From Calliphora vicina (taxonomy: Eukaryota > Arthropoda > Insecta > Diptera > Calliphoridae), in contig NC_088780.1 in NCBI RefSeq assembly GCF_958450345.1, forward strand, positions 126,680,226 to 126,744,225: a stretch of DNA of 64,000 nucleotides. Direction: 5' to 3'. Both the position numbers and the translations under genes were made by a program. How positions within the stretch are numbered: position 1 is the stretch's first letter; each line of letters starts with the position of its first letter. This document shows positions 58,301 to 64,000 of the stretch, piece after piece. Below the pieces are notes generated by a model, which ran no database searches, was not told the origin of the DNA, and saw only the letters and a program-made list of their open reading frames with translations.

Positions 58301-59872
58301 AATTTTAGGCCTTTGCCTTGAAGAGCATTTTAGGCCAATTTTGAAAAAAATTCAAACATTTAAACTATTTGGAACAAATTTTTCTAAGAACAATAGGTAA
58401 TAAGTTAAATGGATGAGAATAAAACACCTGTTTGAAATGTCAAAATTTTGACTCCCTCTAAATTAGGGAGTTCTTGACCGATCTTGTAAAAAATTTTGTC
58501 TATAATTACTATCCAATAGAACTAGCCTTTGTGCAAATTTCATCTTAATCGGCAGACATCGGGGCCCACATACATTGCTAAAAAAAATTTTGGCTTACAA
58601 ATTTAGCTCCTTATAACATTTTTCCGGTTATTTAGCATAATAACAGTATTGCTCCTACATATCTGTGGAGCAGTTCATCTAAATCCAATCCAATCCAATA
58701 ATTTTTTTGTCAACTTTTATGATATAGACCTCGGATTCTGAATTTTGTCGATTTTGTTGTTCGTAAAGACTTCTAAACACCTAAGAAATAACGAACAATA
58801 AAGTACGGTTTCATAGATTTTAAAATAATATTGTGTTTGTCCATATACAAACATATTCCATATGTAGACACGTTTTTATCTTACTCAAGTCCTTTATGTC
58901 CTTTTGGCAATGCAGTAAATTTGTTTTGTATGAACATACACCACTGATACACATACATACAGTTTAGCACGGCCTAAAGGACCACTTTTGCCATAACACT
59001 TACCCTAAACAATCAACATTGCCTCCCTCTCTCTGTCTTTTAAATTTCTTTGTAATAAGCGTCTGTATTTACGAACAAAACTAAAAAAAGAGCCTAAAAA
59101 ATACCATTTATTAGGGTGGCACATAACTTAGTGGAGTGAGCAAAAATATAGGGTCTAATAAATGATAGATGTCTGGAATATAACTACCTAATATTAAAAT
59201 ATTAATATAGAAATGTCTTTAGTTTTTTGGTAATCCTTCCAAATGTCATTCCACTTAAGATTCCGTTTACAATGCCACCCAATTGCTTGGTGTCTGACTA
59301 TGGTAAATGATGCCATTTTGCACTTGAGTTGCAATTCGTTATGTTGACTGGAATTGAGCTGTATGTAACAGTAACTGTCTCTGTGTTTATGGGGGCTATC
59401 CAATTTTCCTTCTAACAGTTTCCTTTTCACTTCATCTTTTCATTACTGTTCATAAATATGAGTGTTTGTGTGCGTTTGCATGAGTTTAAGTCTATGCGGT
59501 ATATATTTGTGTGCCTCTATGTTCATTTTAATTTTCCTCTTTTGTCTAGCTTTACATAATCTACACAGTCCCAACTTTACTGTTGACCTGGAAAATGTTC
59601 ATTCTAATATACTGTTGATTCATATGGTTAATCCAAAAATAGCTGCCAGTGACTTTGCTAAACGCTTGGGTGAAGTAACAACACAAGAACTTCAAGATGG
59701 TTTAACGACAACAACAGACGATGGCAACAGGGCTATTGTATTGAAGGTCAGTGCCCGTGACTGGGCATATGCACGTATTGTTTTATATCATCAAATTACG
59801 GACAAGGATATCGACTATACGATTAGAAAGTTTGAATATGTTATTAAGGAGTTTGATGGTTTATTGTCGTAG
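46155..59872 (+). CDS. CG10184: Low-specificity L-threonine aldolase, five coding exons
   Basis: Exons 46155-46392, 52016-52090, 52157-52565, 57021-57157 and 59550-59872 join in frame to 393 codons with a TAG stop. The enzyme uses pyridoxal phosphate to cleave threonine or allo-threonine to glycine and acetaldehyde, probably in the cytosol (no targeting peptide is evident). RSDTVSLPTAEMR opens the fold near residue 19. The cofactor site is recognisable: GDLSH with H98, HMDGAR with D191 and R194, and SKGLSAPVGS with the Schiff-base lysine K222. LGGGMRQCGILAA follows, and R362 in ARIVLYH is the probable carboxylate-binding arginine. Length is slightly above the usual 340-360 residues. The ATG is preceded by GCAAAC, a good insect start context. 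All splice sites are GT-AG. Three of four introns are transposon-filled; the frame is intact, so the gene looks functional. Confidence 0.93.
46731..47400 (+). mobile_element. hAT fragment nested third level
   Basis: It begins TAGAGATGCCAAACGGGGAA, CCCGTTCCCG and CCCGGGATTTTT, the CCCGGGA-rich end type also seen at 29163. It carries a transposase C-terminus. No right-hand terminal repeat is apparent, so it looks truncated. Confidence 0.7.
46991..47395 (+). pseudogene. hAT transposase C-terminal fragment
   Basis: Frames joined across stops and shifts give SNKTQFKSSSNEIDFISDEE, NENISIAQRLKDIINK, LILKEQEENTCRF and then RCFSAAAYVGNKIRSRMADE with TIDAIVCFLVSNKN, ending TAA at 47393-47395. The RCFSAAAYVGNKIRSRM block is the conserved hAT dimerisation motif. 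The breaks between segments mark it as a pseudogene. Confidence 0.8.
47773..48353. other. Intron 1 sequence with a TTAGGGTGG-family remnant
   Basis: An AAGGTGGCCCTTATTTTGCG left end at about 48011, then TAGCAAAATTGGATTACG (inverse of the block at 10545), indicates an old copy. The rest is unassigned. Confidence 0.4.
48354..48988 (-). mobile_element. Family b element in threonine aldolase intron 1
   Basis: It starts ACAAGAAAGTATGATCGG and has three GGGAGCTATGACTAATTATG modules. It ends with the inverted hairpin start (CCCTCCCCACTATATTGG, TAGGGTATA). The GTCCGTC core is reduced, so it is partly deleted. Confidence 0.85.
49123..49242 (+). other. Unidentified possible coding relic
   Basis: One frame reads CQTQELARSLEALNQQIQNV then DKQQDLIKSMEIGYHTNCS and stops at TGA 49240-49242. 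It has a heptad-like, coiled-coil pattern and is less AT-rich than its surroundings. Stops upstream in the same frame break it. I do not recognise the family; it may be part of a transposon or a processed gene fragment. Confidence 0.25.
49626..49675 (-). mobile_element. Family c tail-like fragment
   Basis: TTCGGTTGTGCCGAATCTTA and AATACCCCCAA are the inverse of the family c end (GATTCGGCACAGCCGAA then TATACCC-like). Confidence 0.45.
49709..50197. mobile_element. Foldback MITE, second copy
   Basis: The arms are inverted: ACACAGAACAAATTATATTT then TTTCAATTATTTCATAATT at the left, AATTATGAAATAATTGAAA and AGTTTTTTCTGTGTAC at the right. The central section GTGTTTCAATTACGAAAATT pairs closely with TTTTCGTAATTGAAAACAC. 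It shares arms with 2813-3431 and pairs better than that copy. Confidence 0.85.
50240..50860. mobile_element. TIR element with CACCTAAAATGCAAAATAACG ends, inside a family b piece
   Basis: CACCTAAAATGCAAAATAAC at 50249 is inverted at the right (ACGTTGTTTTGCATTTTAGGTG). Flanks are family b fragments: TTTTCGGAAATGCTCCTTATA before and GGAAACTATGATCAATTATG after, which abut in normal family b copies. Confidence 0.75.
51151..51450. repeat. 113-base tandem repeat, about 2.7 copies
   Basis: Units start at 51151, 51264 and 51378 with GATCACAGATCGAGCTC and contain AACGCTTATTGGCCAAG and GAGTTTTTATATAAAA then ATCGATTTTTGG. The third is incomplete. It lies in threonine aldolase intron 1. Confidence 0.9.
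51620..51765 (-). mobile_element. Diverged family b fragment
   Basis: GCTGAATTTTGTATATATAAC, GGGCTATGAAAAATCATGG, and a CAGAGTTTGTCC block match family b modules in order, without ends. Confidence 0.45.
52016..52090 (+). CDS. CG10184: Threonine aldolase exon 2
   Basis: The acceptor TTTTTGCAG ends at 52015; the donor GTAAGT starts at 52091. It encodes residues 80-104, including HCHRRGTEAIVGDLSHTF with H98. The following intron is only 66 bases, the usual minimal size in flies. Confidence 0.93.
52157..52565 (+). CDS. CG10184: Threonine aldolase exon 3
   Basis: The acceptor is ATTTACAG; it encodes residues 105-240 plus two bases of 241, with TLVIVENTHNMCGGKVLP, HMDGAR and the PLP-lysine motif LSKGLSAPVGS. 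Of two overlapping donors, GTGAGT (52562) and GTAAGT (52566), only the second keeps the frame, giving FISEARHLRK across the junction. Confidence 0.93.
53035..53073. repeat. Perfect 17-base hairpin at a family b edge
   Basis: TATATAAAATAGTAGCA-type sequence (53035-53051) and TGCTACTATTTTATATA (53057-53073) are perfectly complementary with loop CTGGC. It overlaps the first bases of the family b copy starting at 53069. Confidence 0.8.
53069..53808 (+). mobile_element. Family b element in threonine aldolase intron 3
   Basis: Start TATACACCACCACCATAGTG, GTAACGCCCAAAAATATTAG, GAGTCGATTAAGCGATGTCC core, GCAGAGTACAGGTCGC, two GTCATAG-CCCATAT modules and a GGGCTTGACCGACCATAC, TTCTTACTTGT tail. Frames of 60-72 residues on both strands arise from its repeats and are not genes. 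Confidence 0.9.
54084..55507. mobile_element. Foldback family d element, rearranged arms, in intron 3
   Basis: TATATATGGGGGATTTCATG at the left is inverted at the right (GAAATCCCCCATATAT). The arms contain CTCTCTGAGTTAGAGGGGG / CCCCCTCTAACTCAGAGAG, TTAGTGGGATGCGAG / CTCGCATCCCACTAAG and poly-T or poly-A tracts. A second head-like sequence starts near 54673, so the left arm is itself duplicated. The pairing is imperfect, with indels. Confidence 0.8.
55512..55808. mobile_element. Family d single arm
   Basis: It contains TTTTTGATTTCGGAAAAAAA, GAACAATAGGTAATAAGTTA, TTAACTCAGAGAGTTCTTGA and GACATGAAATCCCCC: one right arm of family d beside the element at 54084-55507. Confidence 0.75.
55873..56300. 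mobile_element. MITE with GCCCAACTATAATATGCATA ends
   Basis: GCCCAACTATAATATGCATA at the left is inverted at the right (TATGCATATTATAGTTGGGC), continuing through CTAGCTTAAG and CTTAAGCTAG. The 428-base interior is non-coding and lies in threonine aldolase intron 3. Confidence 0.85.
56700..56955. mobile_element. ATATCGCTCATTTGCTGCA MITE next to a splice site
   Basis: ATATCGCTCATTTGCTGC at the left is inverted at the right (TTGCAGCAAATGAGCGATAT), followed by the TCATAACTCAAAA / TTGAATTATAACG pair. It ends 65 bases before threonine aldolase exon 4. A longer relative is at 30682 and a lone end at 60021. Confidence 0.85.
57021..57157 (+). CDS. CG10184: Threonine aldolase exon 4
   Basis: The acceptor TTTCCATTACAG precedes 57021. 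It encodes the rest of E241 through E286, including LRKVLGGGMRQCGILAAAG and TGDHERTKRIAE. The donor GTAATT starts at 57158. Confidence 0.92.
57554..57968 (+). pseudogene. Mariner-like transposase relic
   Basis: Frames with stops and shifts give MGGYSVQQYSNMIKMGALFG near the start, RNWYNTNPHEIQERPMHFGK in the middle and LWGFLESQVYENK, IISALKTKITYAIDQIQADLC near the end. The LWGFL-SQVYEN segment and the middle block resemble arthropod Tc1/mariner-superfamily transposases. The catalytic region is mostly missing and the frame is broken. The family assignment is tentative. Confidence 0.55.
58000..58562. mobile_element. Family d foldback, diverged, in intron 4
   Basis: GACCCACCCAACTTTTGAAACAG, ATGTCTTTCGATCG, CTCTGCGTTAGAGGG and TTACCTATTGTTCTTAGCAA on the left pair with GAACAATAGGTAATAAGTTA, CCCTCTAAATTAGGGAG and TCATCTTAATCGGCAGACATC on the right. 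The outer GGGGGATTTC ends are missing. Confidence 0.65.
58563..59549. other. Rest of threonine aldolase intron 4
   Basis: A TTAGGGTGGCAC end occurs near 59113. No exon is recognised before 59550; the in-frame ATG codons upstream are intronic. Confidence 0.45.
59550..59872 (+). CDS. CG10184: Threonine aldolase exon 5 (last)
   Basis: The acceptor TTTTGTCTAG ends at 59549. It encodes residues 287-393, including LHNLHSPNFTVDLENVHSN, LRTW-free linker sequence and VSARDWAYARIVLYHQIT, ending at TAG 59870-59872. R362 in ARIVLYH is the likely carboxylate-binding residue. Confidence 0.92.
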
Positions 59873-59988
59873 TTGAATTGTGTAATTTACAATACTATTT
59901 GTATGCATATCGTATTATTAGCTACAATATGATAATAACTCAACATTTGCAATCTTTCAGATAATGAAATATCTTAATGACTTAAACA

Positions 59989-59994
59989 AATAAA
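59989..59994 (+). terminator. Candidate polyadenylation signal of threonine aldolase
   Basis: AATAAA lies 117 bases after the stop, in ACAAATAAAACTTTATTTC. Confidence 0.6.
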
Positions 59995-60020
59995 ACTTTA
60001 TTTCTCTCAACTATATTTAC

Positions 60021-60056
60021 TGAGTTATAACGTTCTTGACGCAAATGAGCCATATG
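60021..60056. mobile_element. Single end of the ATATCGCTCATTTGC MITE family
   Basis: TGAGTTATAACGTTCTTG and GCAAATGAGCCATATG match the right end of the elements at 30682 and 56700; no left end was found. Confidence 0.6.
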
Positions 60057-61051
60057 TATTCATATATATTTCTATAATTCTACATGCATTTAAACTGTAA
60101 ATATGTTAAAATTATTTAGCTCAATAAATAATAAATTTGTTTTTATTGTACAAAATAGTAAAACATTTTATTTTATAACCAAAATTTAATAGACAGAAAA
60201 TTGCTGTTTTCGGATTTATAATATCCGATTTCAGTGAAATTTATTACAAATATTTTATTTAAGTACGTAAGTATATACATAAGTGTTCAAAGTCTTCATC
60301 AAATCATTTACTTCTTGACAAAATTAAAACAAATTGAAAATTTTTAAAAAATGAAGCAAGAACTTCAATCCCCACTTTTTTAGTTTCTTTACTAAATAAC
60401 AAAAATCCGTATCTATAAAGATTTGCATCTCAATTATGTAATATGTTTTGTTGCTCAATATTTTTTAATTAAATGAAGATATTAAGCAAGTTTAAATCAA
60501 ATTCAGATAGAGATTTTCTACCCTTTTTTCTAGAAAATCAAAAAAAAATTCTTTCAAAAATTACATTTGAAAATTCAAATATTCTACGAAATTTTTTTCG
60601 CATTTTTTAATTAATGTACAATTTTAACAGTTAAAGATATTATAAACAAATTTGGAAATAATGTAAATCCAAATGTCCTTAAATTAATGGCATTATAATT
60701 TTTGAAATGTTCTATTTTCAAATACCAAATCTGGGGCGACTAGGTCCACTTAAGTGAGTCAAGTTTTAGTTTACACACTTTTTCATTAGGTTCTCTTTTA
60801 GGATCATATACAAATTTTATATAGTCCCGAAGAAAATTTTTTCTACAAATGAAAAAATATAGTGACTTTTTTTTGGTAAAAACGTAAAAAATACAGAAAT
60901 TTTTACTAGTTCAAAATTTGGAAGCATCTAACTTTTTATAGGTACGAAGTAACTATTAGCAAGTTGTTTTGACTTTCTTCAGAATTTTATAGCAAATATA
61001 GCTGATATTTTCCATAACTAAAAACAAAAAAAGATCGAGATAATTTACATA
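60057..61051. other. AT-rich region with an old dispersed repeat
   Basis: Positions 60600-61045 are the inverted relative of 32040-32770 (ATATAGTCCCGAAGAAAAT, AAATTTGGAAGCATCTAAC, CCAAATGTCCTTAAATTAATG). The rest is unassigned. Confidence 0.45.
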
Positions 61052-61763
61052 CAGTGGTGGTCAAAACATATGCAACCAGCAACAGAATTTTATAAAAGTG
61101 GTTTAAACTAGTTTAAGATGTAAACAAAAATATTAATTTGCTTATAATATTTTTTAATTAATGCTTTAAAAATAAGAATATGAAATTTAATTCAGAATTT
61201 TTTGCATTGAAAAGAAAAAAAAAATTAAAAAACTACGTATGGGTTGATATTTCATTGGCCAAAACATATGCAACTAATTGCTATTAAAACATTTCTGTCT
61301 ATAAAACTTAATATTTCGTGGCAAATCCTATATTTTCAATGACGGCCTTACATCGGCAAGGCAGTGAAGCTATCAAATTGGTAATAAAATTTGCAGGAAT
61401 AGCGTTCCAAGCATCTACCAATCCTTGAAACATAATATCTGAATTAGTGCAATTTTCGGGGTCGATTCTTTGATTAACGATTTCCCAAATGTTCTCAATG
61501 TGATTTAGATCTGGTAATTGTGGTGGCCATTCCATTACCGAAACTCTTTTTTGAGCTAACCACGATTTAACAATATGTGAAGAGTGCTTGTGGTCGTTAT
61601 AGTGCTGAATAACTCATCCAAGTGGCTTATTACTTATCCTCAGAATTTGGAAGCATTACTCTTTCCAAGATGTCTCTATAGATAAATCCATCCATTATAT
61701 AATTAATTTAGAGCGATGGGCCAACTCCAGCAGCAGAAAAACAACCCCCATACCATTACGTTG
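61052..61763 (-). mobile_element. Truncated Tc1-family transposon
   Basis: It starts at a TA with CAGTGGTGGTCAAAACATATG and has the related internal repeat CCAAAACATATGCAAC at 61257. Within are the last third of a DD34E transposase on the - strand and its stop. The 5' part is missing beyond 61763, where family b-like sequence begins. Confidence 0.85.
61308..61763 (-). pseudogene. Tc1 (DD34E) transposase C-terminal relic
   Basis: Frames assembled on the - strand give VMVWG, CFSAAGVGPSL, a stop, MDGFIYRDILERVMLP, then after a shift a TGA stop before VIQHYNDHKHSSHIVKSWL and MEWPPQLPDLNHIENIWEIV, ending IENIGFATKY and stop. Tc1 transposases typically have Q-x-D-N-D-P-K-H-T; here the Asp is Tyr. 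From that Tyr to the Glu of HIEN there are exactly 34 intervening residues, the DD34E spacing. Stops, shifts and the lost Asp show inactivity. Confidence 0.85.
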
Positions 61764-61803
61764 CAAGAAAGTATGGTCAAGCCCGACCATACTTTCTTAC
61801 TTG
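61764..61803. mobile_element. Palindromic family b tail stub
   Basis: CAAGAAAGTATGGTCAAGCC then CGACCATACTTTCTTACTTG is the family b tail and its reverse complement fused nearly head-on, 40 bases in all. It interrupts the Tc1 transposase relic. Confidence 0.75.
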
Positions 61804-61878
61804 TTTTTTTATTTATTTATGGAGAAATGTTATATTTTTCAAATATGTTAAAGGTAAATGGTATTATTAGGAAAATTA

Positions 61879-63444
61879 TATATATGGGGGATTTCATGTC
61901 AAGTGAACCAACTTTTGAAATCGATGTCTTCCGATCGGGATGAAATTTGCACCAAGGTTAGCTCTATTGGATAGTAACTCAGACACAATTTTTCAACAAC
62001 ATCGGTCGAGAACTCTCTGAGTTATAGGGGGTAAAATTTTGACAATTTGGTCAAACAGGGGTTTTTTCTTATCCATGTAACTTATTACCTATTGTTCTTA
62101 GCAAAATGTGTTCCAAATAGTATAGATAGCTATTTCTTCGATCTTTCGAAAAAAAATATTTAAAAAAAAAAATAAAAAATTTTTAATATTTTTTTTCCGA
62201 AATCAAAAACTTTTTTGACTTTTTTTTAAAATACGCTATTTTTTTTTTTTTTTTTTTTTTCTTAAAATAAAGTTTAGATATTTTCCTTGAACACCTACTT
62301 GGTCGCTTAGTGGGATGCGAGTGGGATATCTATCAAAATAAATATTTTGTAACTCAAAACATAAAATTTTTGACTTTTTTTGCAAAATCAAAAACTTTGT
62401 TGACTTTTTTTTTCAAAATGGACCCTTTTTTAATCTTTTTTTTTAGGTCAAACAAAAGCTTAGATATTATCCTTGAAGACCCTTTTGGTCGCTTAGTGGG
62501 ATGCGAGTGGGATATCTATCAAAATAAATATTTTTTAACTCAAGACTTACAATTTTTGACTTTTTTTTTTGCAAATACGATTTTTTTTCCAAATGGGCCC
62601 TTTTTTTAAAATTTTTTTTGTAGTCAAAAGAAAGCTTAGGTCCATTCCTTTAAGATATTTTTAGTCCCTTAGTGGGATGCGAGTAGGATATCTATCAAAA
62701 TAAATATTTTGTAACGCAAGACATACAATTTTTTAAAAAAAATCGTATTTGCAAAAAAAAAAGTCAAAAATTGTAAGTCTTGAGTTAAAAAATATTTATT
62801 TTGATAGATATCCCACTCGCATCCCACTAAGCGACCAAAAGGGTCTTCAAGGATAATATCTAAGCTTTTGTTTGACCTAAAAAAAAAGATTAAAAAAGGG
62901 TCCATTTTGAAAAAAAAAGTCAACAAAGTTTTTGATTTTGCAAAAAAAGTCAAAAATTTTATGTTTTGAGTTACAAAATATTTATTTTGATAGATATCCC
63001 ACTCGCATCCCACTAAGCGACCAAGTAGGTGTTCAAGGAAAATATCTAAACTTTATTTTAAGAAAAAAAAAAAAAAAAAAAAAATAGCGTATTTTAAAAA
63101 AAAGTCAAAAAAGTTTTTGATTTCGGAAAAAAAATATTAAAAAATTTTTATTTTTTTTTTTAAATATTTTTTTTCGAAAGATCGAAGAAATGGCTATCTA
63201 TACTATTTGGAACGCATTTTGCTAAGAACAATAGGTAATAAGTTACATGGATAAGAAAAAACCCCTGTTTGACCAAATTGTCAAAATTTTACCCCCTATA
63301 ACTCAGAGAGTTCTCGACCGATGTTGTTGAAAAATTGTGTCTGAGTTACTATCCAATAGAGCTAACCTTGGTGCAAATTTCATCCCGATCGGAAGACATC
63401 GATTTCAAAAGTTGGTTCACTTGACATGAAATCCCCCATATATA
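61879..63444. mobile_element. Long near-perfect foldback element (family d)
   Basis: Left arm 61879-62588 and right arm 62735-63444 are inverted copies of 710 bases around a 146-base spacer. Every pair of landmarks checked sums to 125323 (for example 61886/63437, 62310/63013, 62571/62752), so there are no net indels. Each arm contains tandem modules with GTCGCTTAGTGGGATGCGAG spaced about 190 bases. Identical 90-residue frames on both strands come from this symmetry and are not genes. The ends read TATATATGGGGGATTTCATG and its complement. Confidence 0.95.
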
Positions 63445-64000
63445 AACCACTAAATTGCGTGAAAATATAAGTAAATTTTTGCTTAACACTCTTGCATGGA
63501 CTTTACATCAATTTTTTAAAAATAAAATTAAATTTTTCTTAAAACTATAAGTGTACATTTCATCTTTAAACATTTCTCTACAAAACCGTATCATTTGATT
63601 TTTTAAATTAAGTGTTTGAAAAATTTACTTTTTGACACCAAAATCCCTCTGTGTGCCCTTTCCGAATTATAGGGTCGCTATTATGTTCCAAAAAGTCTCA
63701 ATTTGTTGGACAGTGTAATAAACTGTTTTATATTAGGACTTATTAAAGTCCCTGGAAAATCACATCAGCAAATCGTGTAAAAACATTTAAATATCATATA
63801 GATAATTAAGATATTAGTTTTTTTTCAAGAAACATGGTTCTAAAATTTGTCTTATTAAAATCTCTAAAATATGGTAAGAAATACTAATTTAAAATATTTA
63901 ATTTATTTGTATTTGTACACACTTTAAACACACTTCAGTTTTCGAAATGCACATCAAGGCATTTAAATATTTATAAACAATGGCTTATTATGATTTAAGA
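63445..64000. other. AT-rich flank without recognised feature
   Basis: No gene or repeat is recognised to the right edge of the window. Confidence 0.4.

Noticed and set aside
62310..62609. Open frame of 99 residues, with an identical one on the other strand (62669-63013)
   Set aside because: Both come from the two arms of one palindrome; composition is poly-Phe/Lys from T/A tracts and there is no splice or start context.

Overview
The window looks like nuclear DNA from a higher fly (Diptera, most likely a calyptrate such as a blow fly or house-fly relative). It is very AT-rich, has insect-style introns and splice sites, encodes two proteins that match fly genes, and is packed with short fly-type transposable elements. 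The species call is inference from these traits; no species-specific marker was tested.

Only two host genes can be supported, both on the + strand. (1) The last two coding exons (22161-22301 and 24113-24311) encode the C-terminus of a FAM20C-like secretory-pathway protein kinase (Drosophila CG31145-like), followed by a long AT-rich 3'UTR. No upstream exon was recognised in the first 22 kb, so the rest of the gene lies in that repeat-rich stretch or before the window. (2) A complete low-specificity L-threonine aldolase gene (Drosophila CG10184-like, vertebrate Tha1, yeast GLY1) runs from 46155 to 59872 in five coding exons that join in frame to 393 codons. One intron is 66 bp; the other three (5.6, 4.5 and 2.4 kb) are filled with transposons.

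Nearly everything else is mobile-element sequence. The two commonest families, called here b (about nine copies) and c (about five plus fragments), share their architecture: a TATACCC start with a terminal hairpin, a core containing GAGTCGATTAA followed by a GTCCGTC tract, and a CTTACTTGT end. Other families are hAT elements with visible 8-bp target duplications and broken transposase pieces, a decayed Tc1 (DD34E) element, a mariner-like relic, a Harbinger-like MITE with a TTA duplication, many terminal-inverted-repeat MITEs, and several foldback elements. The most striking is at 61879-63444: two 710-base arms that appear almost identical around a 146-base spacer.

Many elements sit inside others. 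Clear cases are a hAT fragment within a TIR element within another TIR element in threonine aldolase intron 1 (46448-47772), family b within family c (26065-27215), a Harbinger-like MITE within family c (19707-20472), a MITE within an element whose uninterrupted relative is also in the window (37281-37484), and a hAT split by two insertions (29163-31640). The two genes have no evident functional link. The novel content is in the repeats: a possible non-autonomous superfamily joining b and c, and long inverted repeats that could form double-stranded RNA if transcribed.
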